From Candidatus Omnitrophota bacterium (GTDB taxonomy: Bacteria > Omnitrophota > Gorgyraeia > Gygaellales > Profunditerraquicolaceae), in assembly GCA_029571225.1 (NCBI GenBank), contig JAKPTF010000068.1:1-58561 (forward strand): 58,561 nt of DNA, given 5' to 3'. The notes under the pieces are model-generated. The model was not told where the DNA came from. It made no database searches and saw nothing but the letters and a program-made list of their open reading frames with translations. This document shows positions 1 to 10,498 of the stretch, one piece after another (positions within the stretch are counted from its first letter, which is position 1; each line of letters starts with the position of its first letter). Both the position numbers and the translations under genes were made by a program.

Positions 1-46
1 TCGCTCAATAACATGACACCAAAACAGTGCTTCGAAAACTGTCAAA

Positions 47-1132
47 TCAAAGAGCCGATTCTAACTTAAATTCCCCTTGACTAATGGGGGTCATTACATT
101 AATGCCGCCGCTGGTATAGGTCCGGATTATCATGCCTGAACGGGATCGCGCGTACTGTTCCTTTCTATATTCACCCTGGCTCACAGACTTTTTGTATTCC
201 TCATAATAGGTGCGTTTAGACCACGGCGCCGCTGATGTCAGGCCCGCAAGATCCTTGCGTTCCGTGGCAGGCGCGGCCGGATTGTTCGCCTTGAACCACT
301 GGGCAAGTATCAATGAATAATACACCTGGCGCAATGCGGCGTATCGTTTTGACGCATTCACCTGCCGCGTCAGCAGCGGAACGATCGAAGACCGAATAAG
401 CTGGGACGAATATTCATTCAGCTCTTTTTGCCTGGGGTCGGCGTACACGGAGCCGGCCGCATCTTTGATGTAATCCTGTTCGAGCATGACCTTCAGCGTC
501 GCTTTATATATGTAGGCCTTTGGGCCGTTCTCCCCAAGGATGATCTCCGCAGGTACGATCCACGGGCGCGTCACTGTCGGGACTTCGATATCTTCGCGTG
601 GAAACAGCTCTTCGGCTTTTTGGTACAGTTTATCCCAGTATTCCCTGCCTGTAGCAGTATCGGGGTCAGTCAAACGGGCCAGGTCTTTTTTAAGCTGCAG
701 GTCTGCCTCGAGCAAGATCCTGCCCACATCGGTCATTTCCAGATACGGGTCGATAACCTGGTCAGGCGCATCGGGGCGAAGATTGACCCAGAACATGGAG
801 TTCGGAAGCTGCACGCCGATGAGGAAATATTGCATAAGCTGTTGGGCAGCGTCTTTGAGCTGGGCATCTGAAAGTTGTTTGGCGTCACCCGCATCCAGGG
901 AAAGATCAAAGCTGGATAAGGACAGGTCAGGTGCGATGGCGCGCAGATGCACGGGCCTGAATGTGTCAGCGACCGGCGCGGCGGAACGCACATACAGCGG
1001 CAAAGCGGGCTGAGGAGCCATTTGCGCAAGCCCCGCCTGCTGCACCGCCAGAAGCATGCTCATCAATATTGAAGACGCTTTAGATAACCTTTTATTTTTC
1101 ATAGGCTTACAAATTAATTCTTTGTTGGTCAA
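47..1132 (-). CDS. Short paralog of the exported Omnitrophota-like family: shared N-terminal domain only
   Basis: 361-aa ORF; likely start at internal ATG (1102, MKNKRLSK...). Signal-peptide-like start (SILMSMLLAVQQAGLAQ) and motifs shared with the next three genes: LPNSMFWVNLRPDAP, GRILLEADLQLKKDLA, TRPWIVPAEII, YKATLKVMLEQDYIKD, LRQVYYSLILAQWFKA, GEYRKEQ...GG. Confidence 0.85.
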   Translation of the reverse strand: MTNKELICKPMKNKRLSKASSILMSMLLAVQQAGLAQMAPQPALPLYVRSAAPVADTFRPVHLRAIAPDLSLSSFDLSLDAGDAKQLSDAQLKDAAQQLMQYFLIGVQLPNSMFWVNLRPDAPDQVIDPYLEMTDVGRILLEADLQLKKDLARLTDPDTATGREYWDKLYQKAEELFPREDIEVPTVTRPWIVPAEIILGENGPKAYIYKATLKVMLEQDYIKDAAGSVYADPRQKELNEYSSQLIRSSIVPLLTRQVNASKRYAALRQVYYSLILAQWFKANNPAAPATERKDLAGLTSAAPWSKRTYYEEYKKSVSQGEYRKEQYARSRSGMIIRTYTSGGINVMTPISQGEFKLESAL

Positions 1133-1213
1133 TAAGAGGGGGAGGGGCTCGTGGAGATTTTTGGCTGGTTTATTTTAAGGTTGATAAACCATCGCCCCTG
1201 CGCCCCTCTTATT
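1131..1213. repeat. Nested inverted repeat between the giant gene and the short paralog
   Basis: Outer arms AATAAGAGGGGGAGGGGC (1131-1148) / GCCCCTGCGCCCCTCTTATT (1194-1213); inner arms TGGTTTAT (1166-1173) / ATAAACCA (1184-1191). Confidence 0.7.
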
Positions 1214-4200
1214 TTATCCTATACTGATCAATATCTCCTTTAATTCAGGCGGAGTTGCAACTGCGCGCTCCTCCTCCATGCGAAGCAACTCGGCAATGCA
1301 TACATACACGCTTTCGATCGCCGGCTGCGCTCCCTGTTTTTTGCATACATCTATATATTTCCTGATATTCTCATACGGCATCGGGCCATTGCGCATGGAC
1401 AGCTCGATTTCGCTCCATTGTTTCTGCAGCTGTGCCAAAACAGCCGGATCGACAACAACAGGCGCAATATGATCCACAGCGCCTGCTGCCGCATCAATTG
1501 GCCGCGCCGTAATGGGCAGCGCGCGCATGTCGATACCGCCTGGCGCAGCCTCCTCTTGCTTGCCGCCGTCTTGCTCATCAGCGTCAATGAGGGGTGCTTG
1601 CCGGTCGACCTGCCGAGGTTGTTGCAGTCTTTTCCGAGCAGCTGCTGCAGTCTCATATAATATTTTCACAATAGTATCGGGATATTTGCCGTCCACCTTG
1701 CCCTTGAGGCGAAGATACACGATTTCCGCTTTACCTTCCGGACAATTAACCAATAATTTGAGTATTTGATCGACACCCTCGGCCAACCCATCTAATTCAG
1801 TATTCGGCACGTCTACAAATTCCACTGTATCGGTCTCTTCATGTGCCAGCGAGAATTTATAGGCATATTTCCCGTCATCCCCGCGCACCCTGACGACTAT
1901 GACATTATTGGTTTCTAAAAACGCGACCGGGCCGATAGAAAACTGTTCCTGTAATTCTTTCTGATCAAGGGTTTTTGTTCCCGCTATACGCTGAGCATTG
2001 ACGTATAACCCTGCCTTGATCAGATTATTCACAAACGCACGCTGGGCCTTCAGGCTATCAAAGCTTAATTTGGTGTCTATTGCAACCAGCCATTGCGTTG
2101 CCCTGCGGGCCTCGTCATATGGACCAGGAATAACCCATACATCAGCCAGCCGTTCGCCCTGTTCAGACAAAACGCGCGCGCCTCCCTCATGAGGAATCAC
2201 TTCTTTGATCGCGATAGGGCCTGCCAAGTCCGTTGTTTTCTCTATCTGCTCGTTATTTTCTACGAGTTTAAGGACCTCATTCTTCAGCATCAGTATTTGA
2301 TAAAGGAATGCTGCTTTTTTCTCCGGCTCTTCTATCACAAGCGGCATGCCTTCATTATTTAACTCGGAGAATCTTACTGGATAGTCGCGGCTCTCTATGC
2401 TCCTGACCATCAACTTGGGATCGACAGTGCTGCCGTTGGCTTTGAGATATTCTTCCAGGAAACCCAGTTTATCAGAAAGCGTACTGTGCACCATTCGGCT
2501 GTCGGCCGAAGAATAATCCGCAGCCGCCAGCCCCATCGTCTGTAACGGCAGGCCCAAAAGCGCTTCCATGAAAAGCGGGAATGAACCGGTCATTGAAGTA
2601 TCGATAAACCGGACCCCTTTCGAATGCATATCCGGCATGCCGAGCTGTTCCAGATACTGCAGGATCATCTTTGCCCCCGCATACAAAGCTGCGTTTCCCG
2701 TTAACTCCTCCTTAACCGCTTTCTTAAACCGCTGTTTGAATTCTGCGTAGCGCTCAAGCGGGATCTTAACGTCATCTCCGAGACCCATTGCTTCTTTTAT
2801 ATTGAGAATAATGCGCGGGATAACTAGGTCGGCCTTTACCCCCATTTGAGTAAATGCTTTGAACGTGGTTTTAGACAAATAGAATCCCCTCGCCTTTTTG
2901 TTAAGCAATTTTGCCACAGTTTCTATAAAAATACCGTCTCTGAGCATGAAAACATTATACTTTTCATCATCGGGGAGCGATTTCACAAAATCGACCAATA
3001 TGCGGGCCATACGCCTCGTTTGTTTCTTTATCCGTTCCGCTTGTCTTGCGTCAAGGCCCAGTTCTTGCGCAGTTTTCGCAAGCTCTTCTTCAGTCAGCTC
3101 CTTATCATAAAGCCGGGTTATTTCCTCGGCCCATTGTTCAAAATTGGCCACACTGCCGGCAAGAGGTCTTTGAAAGACCTCCGATAAACCGCCGTCTGCC
3201 ATAGCCGCCGCCAGATCATTTTTTCCGTTTTCTAATTTGGCCTTCAGCGTTTTTATTCTTTCCGTTAATTTTTCTCTTGCATCCGTCGACAAAAACGCTC
3301 CGTCGTGCTTAAGCGTACTTAGATTTGCATCAAGCGCGTCAATTGTTCCGGCCATGGCTTCTATCTTCTTTTTTATATTCGCGTCTTGAAGCACATTGCT
3401 TACAAATCTGTCCCTGGTCTTCTGGCGAGAGAAAAAGGCGCGGTAAATCACCTCGTCCGCATACGTGCAATCTCCCCGGGTTTCGATAGTCAATACGTGT
3501 AACTCACCGCCGCTTCTAAATGAATATTTTTCATCAATTGTCTTCCACTTATCTCCGTGGCGTTGTTCCTTTTTGCGTTGAGCGCTGATGGTCTTGTCAG
3601 GCCCAAGCTCTTTGATCGCCCCTGTGCTGCGCAATTTCTCGAACCACGCCGCTTCGTCAGCAATACCCGTTTCTTTGGCTTCTCTCATGGCTTCCGCGGC
3701 CTTCTCAAGGTCAAAGATATTCCCGAAGATATCGGCCAGCGACGCGGACGGCGGTCCGATAGCGCGCAGAGCCCCGATCGCATAATCTTTGCTTCGAGCA
3801 TGGATGAATATCTTGAGAAAACTTGTAAGAACCGGCCTGATGAAAGACTTCCGCTCTTGCGATATAAAAAATTCATTCATCCAATTCAAAAGGTTGATTT
3901 CACTGTCTGGGGGGATTATTATTTTCTTCATTGCTTGCCGCAAGGCCGGATCGATTTCCCAATCCGGATATTCTGCTATGATCCGGGCAAGCCTTAGCAG
4001 GCCCTCGAAATTGAGCCTCCTGTCGAAGACTTCTTTTTGCAGTGCCGGCAACAATCGTATTTTTCTATCAACCGCGTCTTGAATGTATTCGCCGTTAGCC
4101 GTCCCATCACTGACCACCCATGCGCCATCTTTCTTTCTGGAAACCATCAATCTGCTGATAGTTACGGTCTGCAAATCATCTACCCCTCCATAAATATTGG

Positions 4201-7200
4201 ACGGATTGATCCACGGTTCATCCCACGCATCGCCGGGCGCAAAATTTGGGATATCAACTTTCACCTTTAAGTGTTTTGCACAATACCGTTTAAAATCCCC
4301 GACCTTATACGCATCTCCCTCTAGAACCGCCATATCCACATTTGAAAAGCCGTTGGTGGGCGCGCCACGCGCTATCATCCTGCGGGCAGTCCCTCCGACA
4401 AACGCGATGGTAAAACCGTATTCCTCGGATGCTTTCAATATATTGTCGATTTGCTGATCCATGGTTATCATAATGTATTTGTTCCCTGGCGCAGAAGCGT
4501 TGATCTGTTGGATCCCGCCGTCTTTTTTATTTTTATAGGGATACGCTGAATCAACGGTATATTTATAGATGGGATGGTAGCGCCGCGCTGGAAGCTTCAC
4601 GGCCGTGCCAGTATCCATGTATTCTCTGATTCGATTCGCAAATGTTACTGACCGATTTGACAAACCGCCTGCGCCTGAAGGTGGAATAAGGAATTCCAGA
4701 TTGTTCTTTTCGGCAAAAGCCGCAATGCGCGGCATGATTTCGTCCACCAACAGTTCCTGCGCGGACGCCTCCCATGTGCCAACCAGGAACTCTGACGGAT
4801 CCAGGCCAAGCAGAACCAGTTTCCCCGCGAAAACATCGCACAGCACGGCGCCGGCAAGCCTGCCATCGGCGAGGATATTAATGACGAACATTCCGGTGCG
4901 TCGATTCCCTGACGAATCCACCACCATATCCGACACATCATCCTGCAGACACGTCCCGGCGTATTTCCCCTGAAAAACCGTCAGAAGATTCATCTTTTTA
5001 AAAACCAACTCTATGTGTATGCCCTTGGTGCGCGCCTGCTCATTTCTCAAGAAACGCTCTTTGTCGCGCACGATTTGTCCTAAAACCATCTTCCATTTGG
5101 CATGGGCAATAATATGCTGCTTGAACGCGCGATTCAAACCGATATCTGCCATGGCATCATCCAGGAGATTATCCGCCCCTTCCGCATTGGCAAGGCGGGC
5201 CATCAAGACATTCTCATCCGTCCCGGTGATAGTTTGATCGTAATACGCAGATAACAATTTCCGTTCTATTTTTCCCAGAACCAGCACCGTCAGCATATTT
5301 ACAAGTTCATTCGATACCTTTTTCTCCAGAATAGAGTTGAGTTTTTTACGCGCGTTGGCAAAATCCGCCCTGGTCTTCTGGCGAGCCTGTTCATGCCGTT
5401 GTTTTGCCTGTCTGTATTCTTCCGCGGCCGGTTTTCTTTCCGCTCCCCGGGCAGCTTCCATTGTTTGCTGCGCCTGCTGTCTGGCAGAAAAAGCATCGGC
5501 TTCTTCTTGACGTGCCCGGACGAGCTCTTCGGTCATCAGCGCGATAGATTGCCGATCGGCCACAACCTGGTCATGTCCGAGCAATTCTTGAAGCCCTTCA
5601 ATGAATTTATCCGCATCCTGCGCGGGTATTGCCTGCAGCTTCGCGACCAAGGCGCTTGCCACATTCAGCGCTTTGACTGCTTCTGCCAGCTTCTCTTCTG
5701 CAAGACCCCTTTCGTTACGCAAAACTTGGCTTATTTTGTCCCGCAGAATAACCTTCAGGTTGTACGGTATGTCAAAAGACCGGCGTTGCACATCAACACT
5801 GAACGTTTGGATTTCCTCTACAGCAGGAGCGAATGGGGTGAGACGAGCATCGATCTCACGCAGGAGCTCCACCGTCGCCTTGCCGGATGAGGCAATGCCC
5901 ATTTTTTCTGCGATTCTAACCGTTATGGCCCTGGCAGCCTCCGGGCTTTCATATTCCTTAACCAGCCACAACAGATACACAAGGTAATCCTCGGCTTTTT
6001 CTCCTGGTTTCCCTCCTCGCATTAGCGCGCTCATCAGCGATTCATAGGACATTTTCAAATCCTGAGCGGTCTGCTCAATCTGCCGGTACAGTTCCCTACT
6101 GTCTTCGATTTGGGAAAATTCTGCCTGGCGCAGGCAGAGTATATACAGATTCAGCCAGAAACCAAAAAGCGTAGAGCGGTCGCGCCACTTCTCAACAGGT
6201 TGGCTGTCTGCGACCTTTGTAATTTTCAACAGCAAATCTTTTGTCCGGTCATTGAGCATGCCTTCGGTTCTCAGGAAAACCACGGTATCGAGGATTTGCG
6301 CGCGCAATTCTCTTGTAAAGCATCGGTTGGCGACCAACCCCATGAAATTCAAGAGAATAAGCATTTCCTCAATGCTTTCGAACTGTATCCGGGCAGCTCT
6401 TTTGCAGAGGTCTTCGGGTATTGACGGCAGGAATATATCTTTGGTTAAGAGCTCCAGCAACTGTTCTTTGACCGTATACACATTTTCCAGGTCAACCAGC
6501 CCCAGCGATACCAGATTCACCAGAAGGTTGTATACCGCCATGGTGTAGTTTGTTTTTTCTTCCCCTCGGAAGGCAATGCATCGGTTCGCCGCATCCAGCA
6601 CCACTTCGTCCACCAGCCGCTCCCAGCTTTTGAGCGTCTGATCGAACAAACTGACCAGTTTTTGGTCCTGCTTGATGATAATTGTTAAGAGGCCTTCGGG
6701 AAAAAATAGCTGATTTTGATTCAAGACCTTGGCGGCATCCAGAAGCTTCTGCGCAACAACCTCAAAGTTTGCATGGGAAACAAAACCGCTCTCTATATAG
6801 GTTGTCAGGAGTCTGAACACATCGCCTTTTCTGTAACCAGCTCCTTCCCGGATCGCGATCAGCTTATCCAAAGCTCCGGTAACGTTGTCTGCGGTAATTA
6901 CCTTTTTCCCGCTCGCTGCAGTGATGACACTTTTGATCTCAAAAGAAGAATCGATAGTCTCTTCTTGGCCATCTGATGCCTCTGCGTCTTTTTCAACGCT
7001 TTTAATGCCAAAAAGCTTTTCCAGCTTGGCAATTACAGCGGAAAGATTTTCTTTGCCCGCTGATCTTGACTCTACCAGGGCTCTGATCGAGTCTGCAAAA
7101 CTGTCCGCATGCCGGCTTTGCGCGACCGCATCAAGAAAGGTTCTGGCTTCTTCATGCACAGCCAGAACCTCTGATTCGATCAGGGCTTTTAGCACAGATA

Positions 7201-10200
7201 ATATTTCATCTGAATCCCTTCCGTGCTTTTTAATAAGCTCTACCGTTTCATCGGCAGACAGGATGGCGGATGCGCCGGGGGTAAGCGCAAAAGCCAACAC
7301 ACTTTCAAATATCCTGTCCTTGTTATATACGCCGCCAACTTCAGTCAAAAGCGTCAAGAAATCAAGATCAAGCAGCCACGCAGAAAGCGATTCTTCCTGA
7401 GCTAACGCCGTATTAACATAAACGGCGAATGTGCGACAGGATAGTTCACTCTGCTGAGCAAGAACCTTTTCGACCAATTGTTTGATGCGTCCGCGGTACT
7501 GAGGAAGCCATCGTATCGTATTAAAAAGGGTTAGCAGGCCTGGTATCATGCCCAGCGCCGAGATATTCGTGCGTTCATCGAGGATCACCGCCTCTGCGCT
7601 TTCAGTGCCCATGAAACCCAGAAGCACTCTGTCCGCGTCCGCGGCGATCCCAGGCATGGAAATGCCGGATAAGTCTACCCGGACATGCCCTGTTCCCTGG
7701 TGTGCTTGCTGCGCCGCGACGATGCGTTCTGCCAGTTTCCTCAATTCCCCTGCATCGATGCCGACAGGATCAATCTTGCGAGCTTCCAGTAATTTCTTAA
7801 TATCGTGCGTGATTTCTTCGATCCGTCCGCCGTCGAAACCCGGAACATCAACGGGTATCACGATCTCCGCAATCGCTCCGGGAGCAGCGGTGTTATTTCG
7901 TATCGACAGCACACCCTTAAGCACCTCTTTGACATACTGTAAGCAGTACAATAAACCTACGCCCTCGGTGCCTTTTGTCGAAAAACGTTCGCCTATCTTG
8001 CCAGCCGCGACTTCTTCCAATCCCGCACCGTTATCAATGACTTTGATTATCACAAGGCCATTTTGAACCTTTACCACCACCTCGATTCTGCCCGCTACGA
8101 CACCTGACGCCCGGATGGAATCCAAGGCGTTCATCCATAACTCGCGCATCACCGCATGAAACTTCAAGTAATATGCGTCTTGCTGCCGAACATTCAGCAG
8201 CCTATCGACAACCGATTGGTACCCCCGTTCCCTTAACGCGATTATCAGATCATCCGTTATATATTTATAAAACTGGCTGAAGAACATGCTGCCCGGCACG
8301 TTTCCAAAAGCAGTTTTTATTGTTCCGGGGTCATGCGGCAGATCGACAACCACATCAAATATTTTTTCCCCGTCGAGTGGATTTCTCCTTGTCAGCCCAC
8401 CCAGCAAAGCCCGCACCGCCTCCCGAGAAATCAAAGATCCTCCGTCGAGCACGATCCGCATGAAATGATCCACAAAATAAGTCTGGCTGAAATCCGCGAC
8501 CCGGATCTTATCCTGGTGAGCGCTTACCAACCGGCCGAAGTGCGCCTTGGCGGTCTCTTTAGCCTCCCCGGGCTCCATAGCGCTGATCTTCGCAAGGGCG
8601 CCGATCAGCAGCAGCTCGATCTTCGCACGCACCTGATCGGATGCGCGATCGGGATTGGACAACAGCTCCACCAGCTCCTTTTCATACTGCGAGAGCGGCG
8701 CGCTGCGGATATTCGCGGCGACATTGAAAACCTCAACTATGCTATGGACATCACCATGGACGCGCATTATGTTAGCCATGGTGTCATCTCCAAAAAAAGC
8801 ACGGGTTTTCCCGGTTTTACGCATATGCCACTTTATATATGCCGCTTTTCTCGGGACACCCCAACCAAGCAGCTTAAGAACCGCGATTTTGCCACGCAGC
8901 CCGAGCTGTTCCAGAATTTTTTCCGTAATAGCGCGTAAGCCGGACTCTCGGTTAGTGATCACTACGACCGGGATGCCTGTGCTCTTGGCATAATCCAATA
9001 GTTCTCTGGCCCCGGGCACAAGTCTGATAACGCCTGCGCGCAGCGCCAATTCCTCAAAATACTCGCAGGCGGCGACCACGGCCCGGCGATCCGTGGTTCT
9101 CATCATATTCCGGATGTCGGCATATCCGAGATCATAAAGAGTTTCGTGCATAATGAGCGTTTCATCGATATCAAGATAGATAACGACCTTTGTGACGTCT
9201 CCGCCCTCATCTATATACTTTTTGATCGCAGCAATAATGTCCGCGAGTTCAACGCGGCCGTTTTTATTAACATCGCCCTGGTCGCGCAAAGCAACTGCTT
9301 CTTCGATTTCCCTGATTAAGGCTGGCGCGGCAGCGGGGCTTTTGTCTCCGTTTTTTCCCGGCGGCGTTACCTCAATGACTCCGTCACGCTTTACCAGCGC
9401 GGGTATGTTTGAGGATACAGCGGGCACTTTGTTGATGGCTGCCCCCAAAAGCGTGGCTGCTGTTTTTTCAATGGCGACGGGCATGGCGGTCAACGCCAGC
9501 CCGCCGGAGAAATACCTCCTGACAGCCATGCCGTTATAGCTGAACACGTTCTCTTGCCGGTTGTACTCGCCCTGGTTAAACGATTTTTGATACGCCTTGA
9601 AATACGTGTCCTTTGACCAGGACTTCTGCGATGTCAGGCCGGCGAGATCACGCGTGTCGATCTGCTGCGCATACGCGCCTGCCTGGCCGCTGTAGCGGGC
9701 CTTGAACCATTGCGCCAGGATAAGGGAATAATAGACCTGGCGCAAAGGGGCATATTGTTTCGAGGCGTTCACATGGCGGGTTAATTTTGGGATGATCAGC
9801 TCACGCACGAGTTGCGACGAGTATTCATTCATTTCCCTACCGCGCTCATCGTCAAAACTGAACTGCACGGAATCCTTGAGATAATCCTGCTCGAGCATGA
9901 CCTTGAGCGTGGCTTTATATACGTACGCGGTATCGCGGGATTCGCCGAGGATGATCTCACCGGGCACGATCCACGGGCGGGTAACGGTCGGAATCTCTAT
10001 ATCGCCGCTGCCGTACAGTTGCTCGGCCCTGGCGTACAGCCGGTCCCAATACTGCTTGCCTTCAGCGGTCGAAGGATCGGTGAATTTCGCAAGGTCTTTT
10101 TTTAATTGAAGGTCGGCTTCCAGAAGCACCCTGCCAAGGTCTGTTTTCTCAAGATACGGATCGATGATCTCCCGGGGCGCGTCCGGCCGCAGGTTCACCC

Positions 10201-10498
10201 AGAACATGGAATTTGGAAGCCGCAGGCCGATCTGAAAATATTCCATGAGCTTCTTTGCGGTATCTGTAATCTCCTGCGGCTGGACCTTTGCAGCATCTCC
10301 CCTGTCGAGAAGCACATTGACATCGTCAGCCTGGGGATCAATGGAAATGGACCTCAAGTGAATGGGCCTGAACCGATCAGCCGCAGGCGAGACAGCGCTT
10401 AAATACAGGGGAACCCCGGGCTGGCCCGCAACCTGCGCAAAGCCGGCCTGCTCGAAAATAAGGCAGAATGAAATGAGTAATGCCAATATCCGACGCAT
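1214..10498 (-). CDS. Giant exported multi-domain protein (~3,094 aa): shared N-domain, dockerin/EF-hand-like motif, HAD-like domain, GHKL ATPase-like domain, nucleotidyltransferase-like region, shared C-terminal domain
   Basis: ORF track gives 1214..10573, but MRRILALLISFCLIFEQAGFAQ starts at ATG 10498, overlapping the upstream gene stop (TAATG). Motifs: DVNKNGRVELAD (EF-hand), YLDIDETLI / VVVITNRE / FFGDDTMAN (HAD), ELWMNALDS / VIDNGAGL / EGVGLLY (GHKL N, G1, G2 boxes), FVGGTARRMIARG...VDMAVLEGD (NTase-like), GGIDMRALPI C-terminal domain. Confidence 0.85.
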   Translation of the reverse strand: MRRILALLISFCLIFEQAGFAQVAGQPGVPLYLSAVSPAADRFRPIHLRSISIDPQADDVNVLLDRGDAAKVQPQEITDTAKKLMEYFQIGLRLPNSMFWVNLRPDAPREIIDPYLEKTDLGRVLLEADLQLKKDLAKFTDPSTAEGKQYWDRLYARAEQLYGSGDIEIPTVTRPWIVPGEIILGESRDTAYVYKATLKVMLEQDYLKDSVQFSFDDERGREMNEYSSQLVRELIIPKLTRHVNASKQYAPLRQVYYSLILAQWFKARYSGQAGAYAQQIDTRDLAGLTSQKSWSKDTYFKAYQKSFNQGEYNRQENVFSYNGMAVRRYFSGGLALTAMPVAIEKTAATLLGAAINKVPAVSSNIPALVKRDGVIEVTPPGKNGDKSPAAAPALIREIEEAVALRDQGDVNKNGRVELADIIAAIKKYIDEGGDVTKVVIYLDIDETLIMHETLYDLGYADIRNMMRTTDRRAVVAACEYFEELALRAGVIRLVPGARELLDYAKSTGIPVVVITNRESGLRAITEKILEQLGLRGKIAVLKLLGWGVPRKAAYIKWHMRKTGKTRAFFGDDTMANIMRVHGDVHSIVEVFNVAANIRSAPLSQYEKELVELLSNPDRASDQVRAKIELLLIGALAKISAMEPGEAKETAKAHFGRLVSAHQDKIRVADFSQTYFVDHFMRIVLDGGSLISREAVRALLGGLTRRNPLDGEKIFDVVVDLPHDPGTIKTAFGNVPGSMFFSQFYKYITDDLIIALRERGYQSVVDRLLNVRQQDAYYLKFHAVMRELWMNALDSIRASGVVAGRIEVVVKVQNGLVIIKVIDNGAGLEEVAAGKIGERFSTKGTEGVGLLYCLQYVKEVLKGVLSIRNNTAAPGAIAEIVIPVDVPGFDGGRIEEITHDIKKLLEARKIDPVGIDAGELRKLAERIVAAQQAHQGTGHVRVDLSGISMPGIAADADRVLLGFMGTESAEAVILDERTNISALGMIPGLLTLFNTIRWLPQYRGRIKQLVEKVLAQQSELSCRTFAVYVNTALAQEESLSAWLLDLDFLTLLTEVGGVYNKDRIFESVLAFALTPGASAILSADETVELIKKHGRDSDEILSVLKALIESEVLAVHEEARTFLDAVAQSRHADSFADSIRALVESRSAGKENLSAVIAKLEKLFGIKSVEKDAEASDGQEETIDSSFEIKSVITAASGKKVITADNVTGALDKLIAIREGAGYRKGDVFRLLTTYIESGFVSHANFEVVAQKLLDAAKVLNQNQLFFPEGLLTIIIKQDQKLVSLFDQTLKSWERLVDEVVLDAANRCIAFRGEEKTNYTMAVYNLLVNLVSLGLVDLENVYTVKEQLLELLTKDIFLPSIPEDLCKRAARIQFESIEEMLILLNFMGLVANRCFTRELRAQILDTVVFLRTEGMLNDRTKDLLLKITKVADSQPVEKWRDRSTLFGFWLNLYILCLRQAEFSQIEDSRELYRQIEQTAQDLKMSYESLMSALMRGGKPGEKAEDYLVYLLWLVKEYESPEAARAITVRIAEKMGIASSGKATVELLREIDARLTPFAPAVEEIQTFSVDVQRRSFDIPYNLKVILRDKISQVLRNERGLAEEKLAEAVKALNVASALVAKLQAIPAQDADKFIEGLQELLGHDQVVADRQSIALMTEELVRARQEEADAFSARQQAQQTMEAARGAERKPAAEEYRQAKQRHEQARQKTRADFANARKKLNSILEKKVSNELVNMLTVLVLGKIERKLLSAYYDQTITGTDENVLMARLANAEGADNLLDDAMADIGLNRAFKQHIIAHAKWKMVLGQIVRDKERFLRNEQARTKGIHIELVFKKMNLLTVFQGKYAGTCLQDDVSDMVVDSSGNRRTGMFVINILADGRLAGAVLCDVFAGKLVLLGLDPSEFLVGTWEASAQELLVDEIMPRIAAFAEKNNLEFLIPPSGAGGLSNRSVTFANRIREYMDTGTAVKLPARRYHPIYKYTVDSAYPYKNKKDGGIQQINASAPGNKYIMITMDQQIDNILKASEEYGFTIAFVGGTARRMIARGAPTNGFSNVDMAVLEGDAYKVGDFKRYCAKHLKVKVDIPNFAPGDAWDEPWINPSNIYGGVDDLQTVTISRLMVSRKKDGAWVVSDGTANGEYIQDAVDRKIRLLPALQKEVFDRRLNFEGLLRLARIIAEYPDWEIDPALRQAMKKIIIPPDSEINLLNWMNEFFISQERKSFIRPVLTSFLKIFIHARSKDYAIGALRAIGPPSASLADIFGNIFDLEKAAEAMREAKETGIADEAAWFEKLRSTGAIKELGPDKTISAQRKKEQRHGDKWKTIDEKYSFRSGGELHVLTIETRGDCTYADEVIYRAFFSRQKTRDRFVSNVLQDANIKKKIEAMAGTIDALDANLSTLKHDGAFLSTDAREKLTERIKTLKAKLENGKNDLAAAMADGGLSEVFQRPLAGSVANFEQWAEEITRLYDKELTEEELAKTAQELGLDARQAERIKKQTRRMARILVDFVKSLPDDEKYNVFMLRDGIFIETVAKLLNKKARGFYLSKTTFKAFTQMGVKADLVIPRIILNIKEAMGLGDDVKIPLERYAEFKQRFKKAVKEELTGNAALYAGAKMILQYLEQLGMPDMHSKGVRFIDTSMTGSFPLFMEALLGLPLQTMGLAAADYSSADSRMVHSTLSDKLGFLEEYLKANGSTVDPKLMVRSIESRDYPVRFSELNNEGMPLVIEEPEKKAAFLYQILMLKNEVLKLVENNEQIEKTTDLAGPIAIKEVIPHEGGARVLSEQGERLADVWVIPGPYDEARRATQWLVAIDTKLSFDSLKAQRAFVNNLIKAGLYVNAQRIAGTKTLDQKELQEQFSIGPVAFLETNNVIVVRVRGDDGKYAYKFSLAHEETDTVEFVDVPNTELDGLAEGVDQILKLLVNCPEGKAEIVYLRLKGKVDGKYPDTIVKILYETAAAARKRLQQPRQVDRQAPLIDADEQDGGKQEEAAPGGIDMRALPITARPIDAAAGAVDHIAPVVVDPAVLAQLQKQWSEIELSMRNGPMPYENIRKYIDVCKKQGAQPAIESVYVCIAELLRMEEERAVATPPELKEILISIG

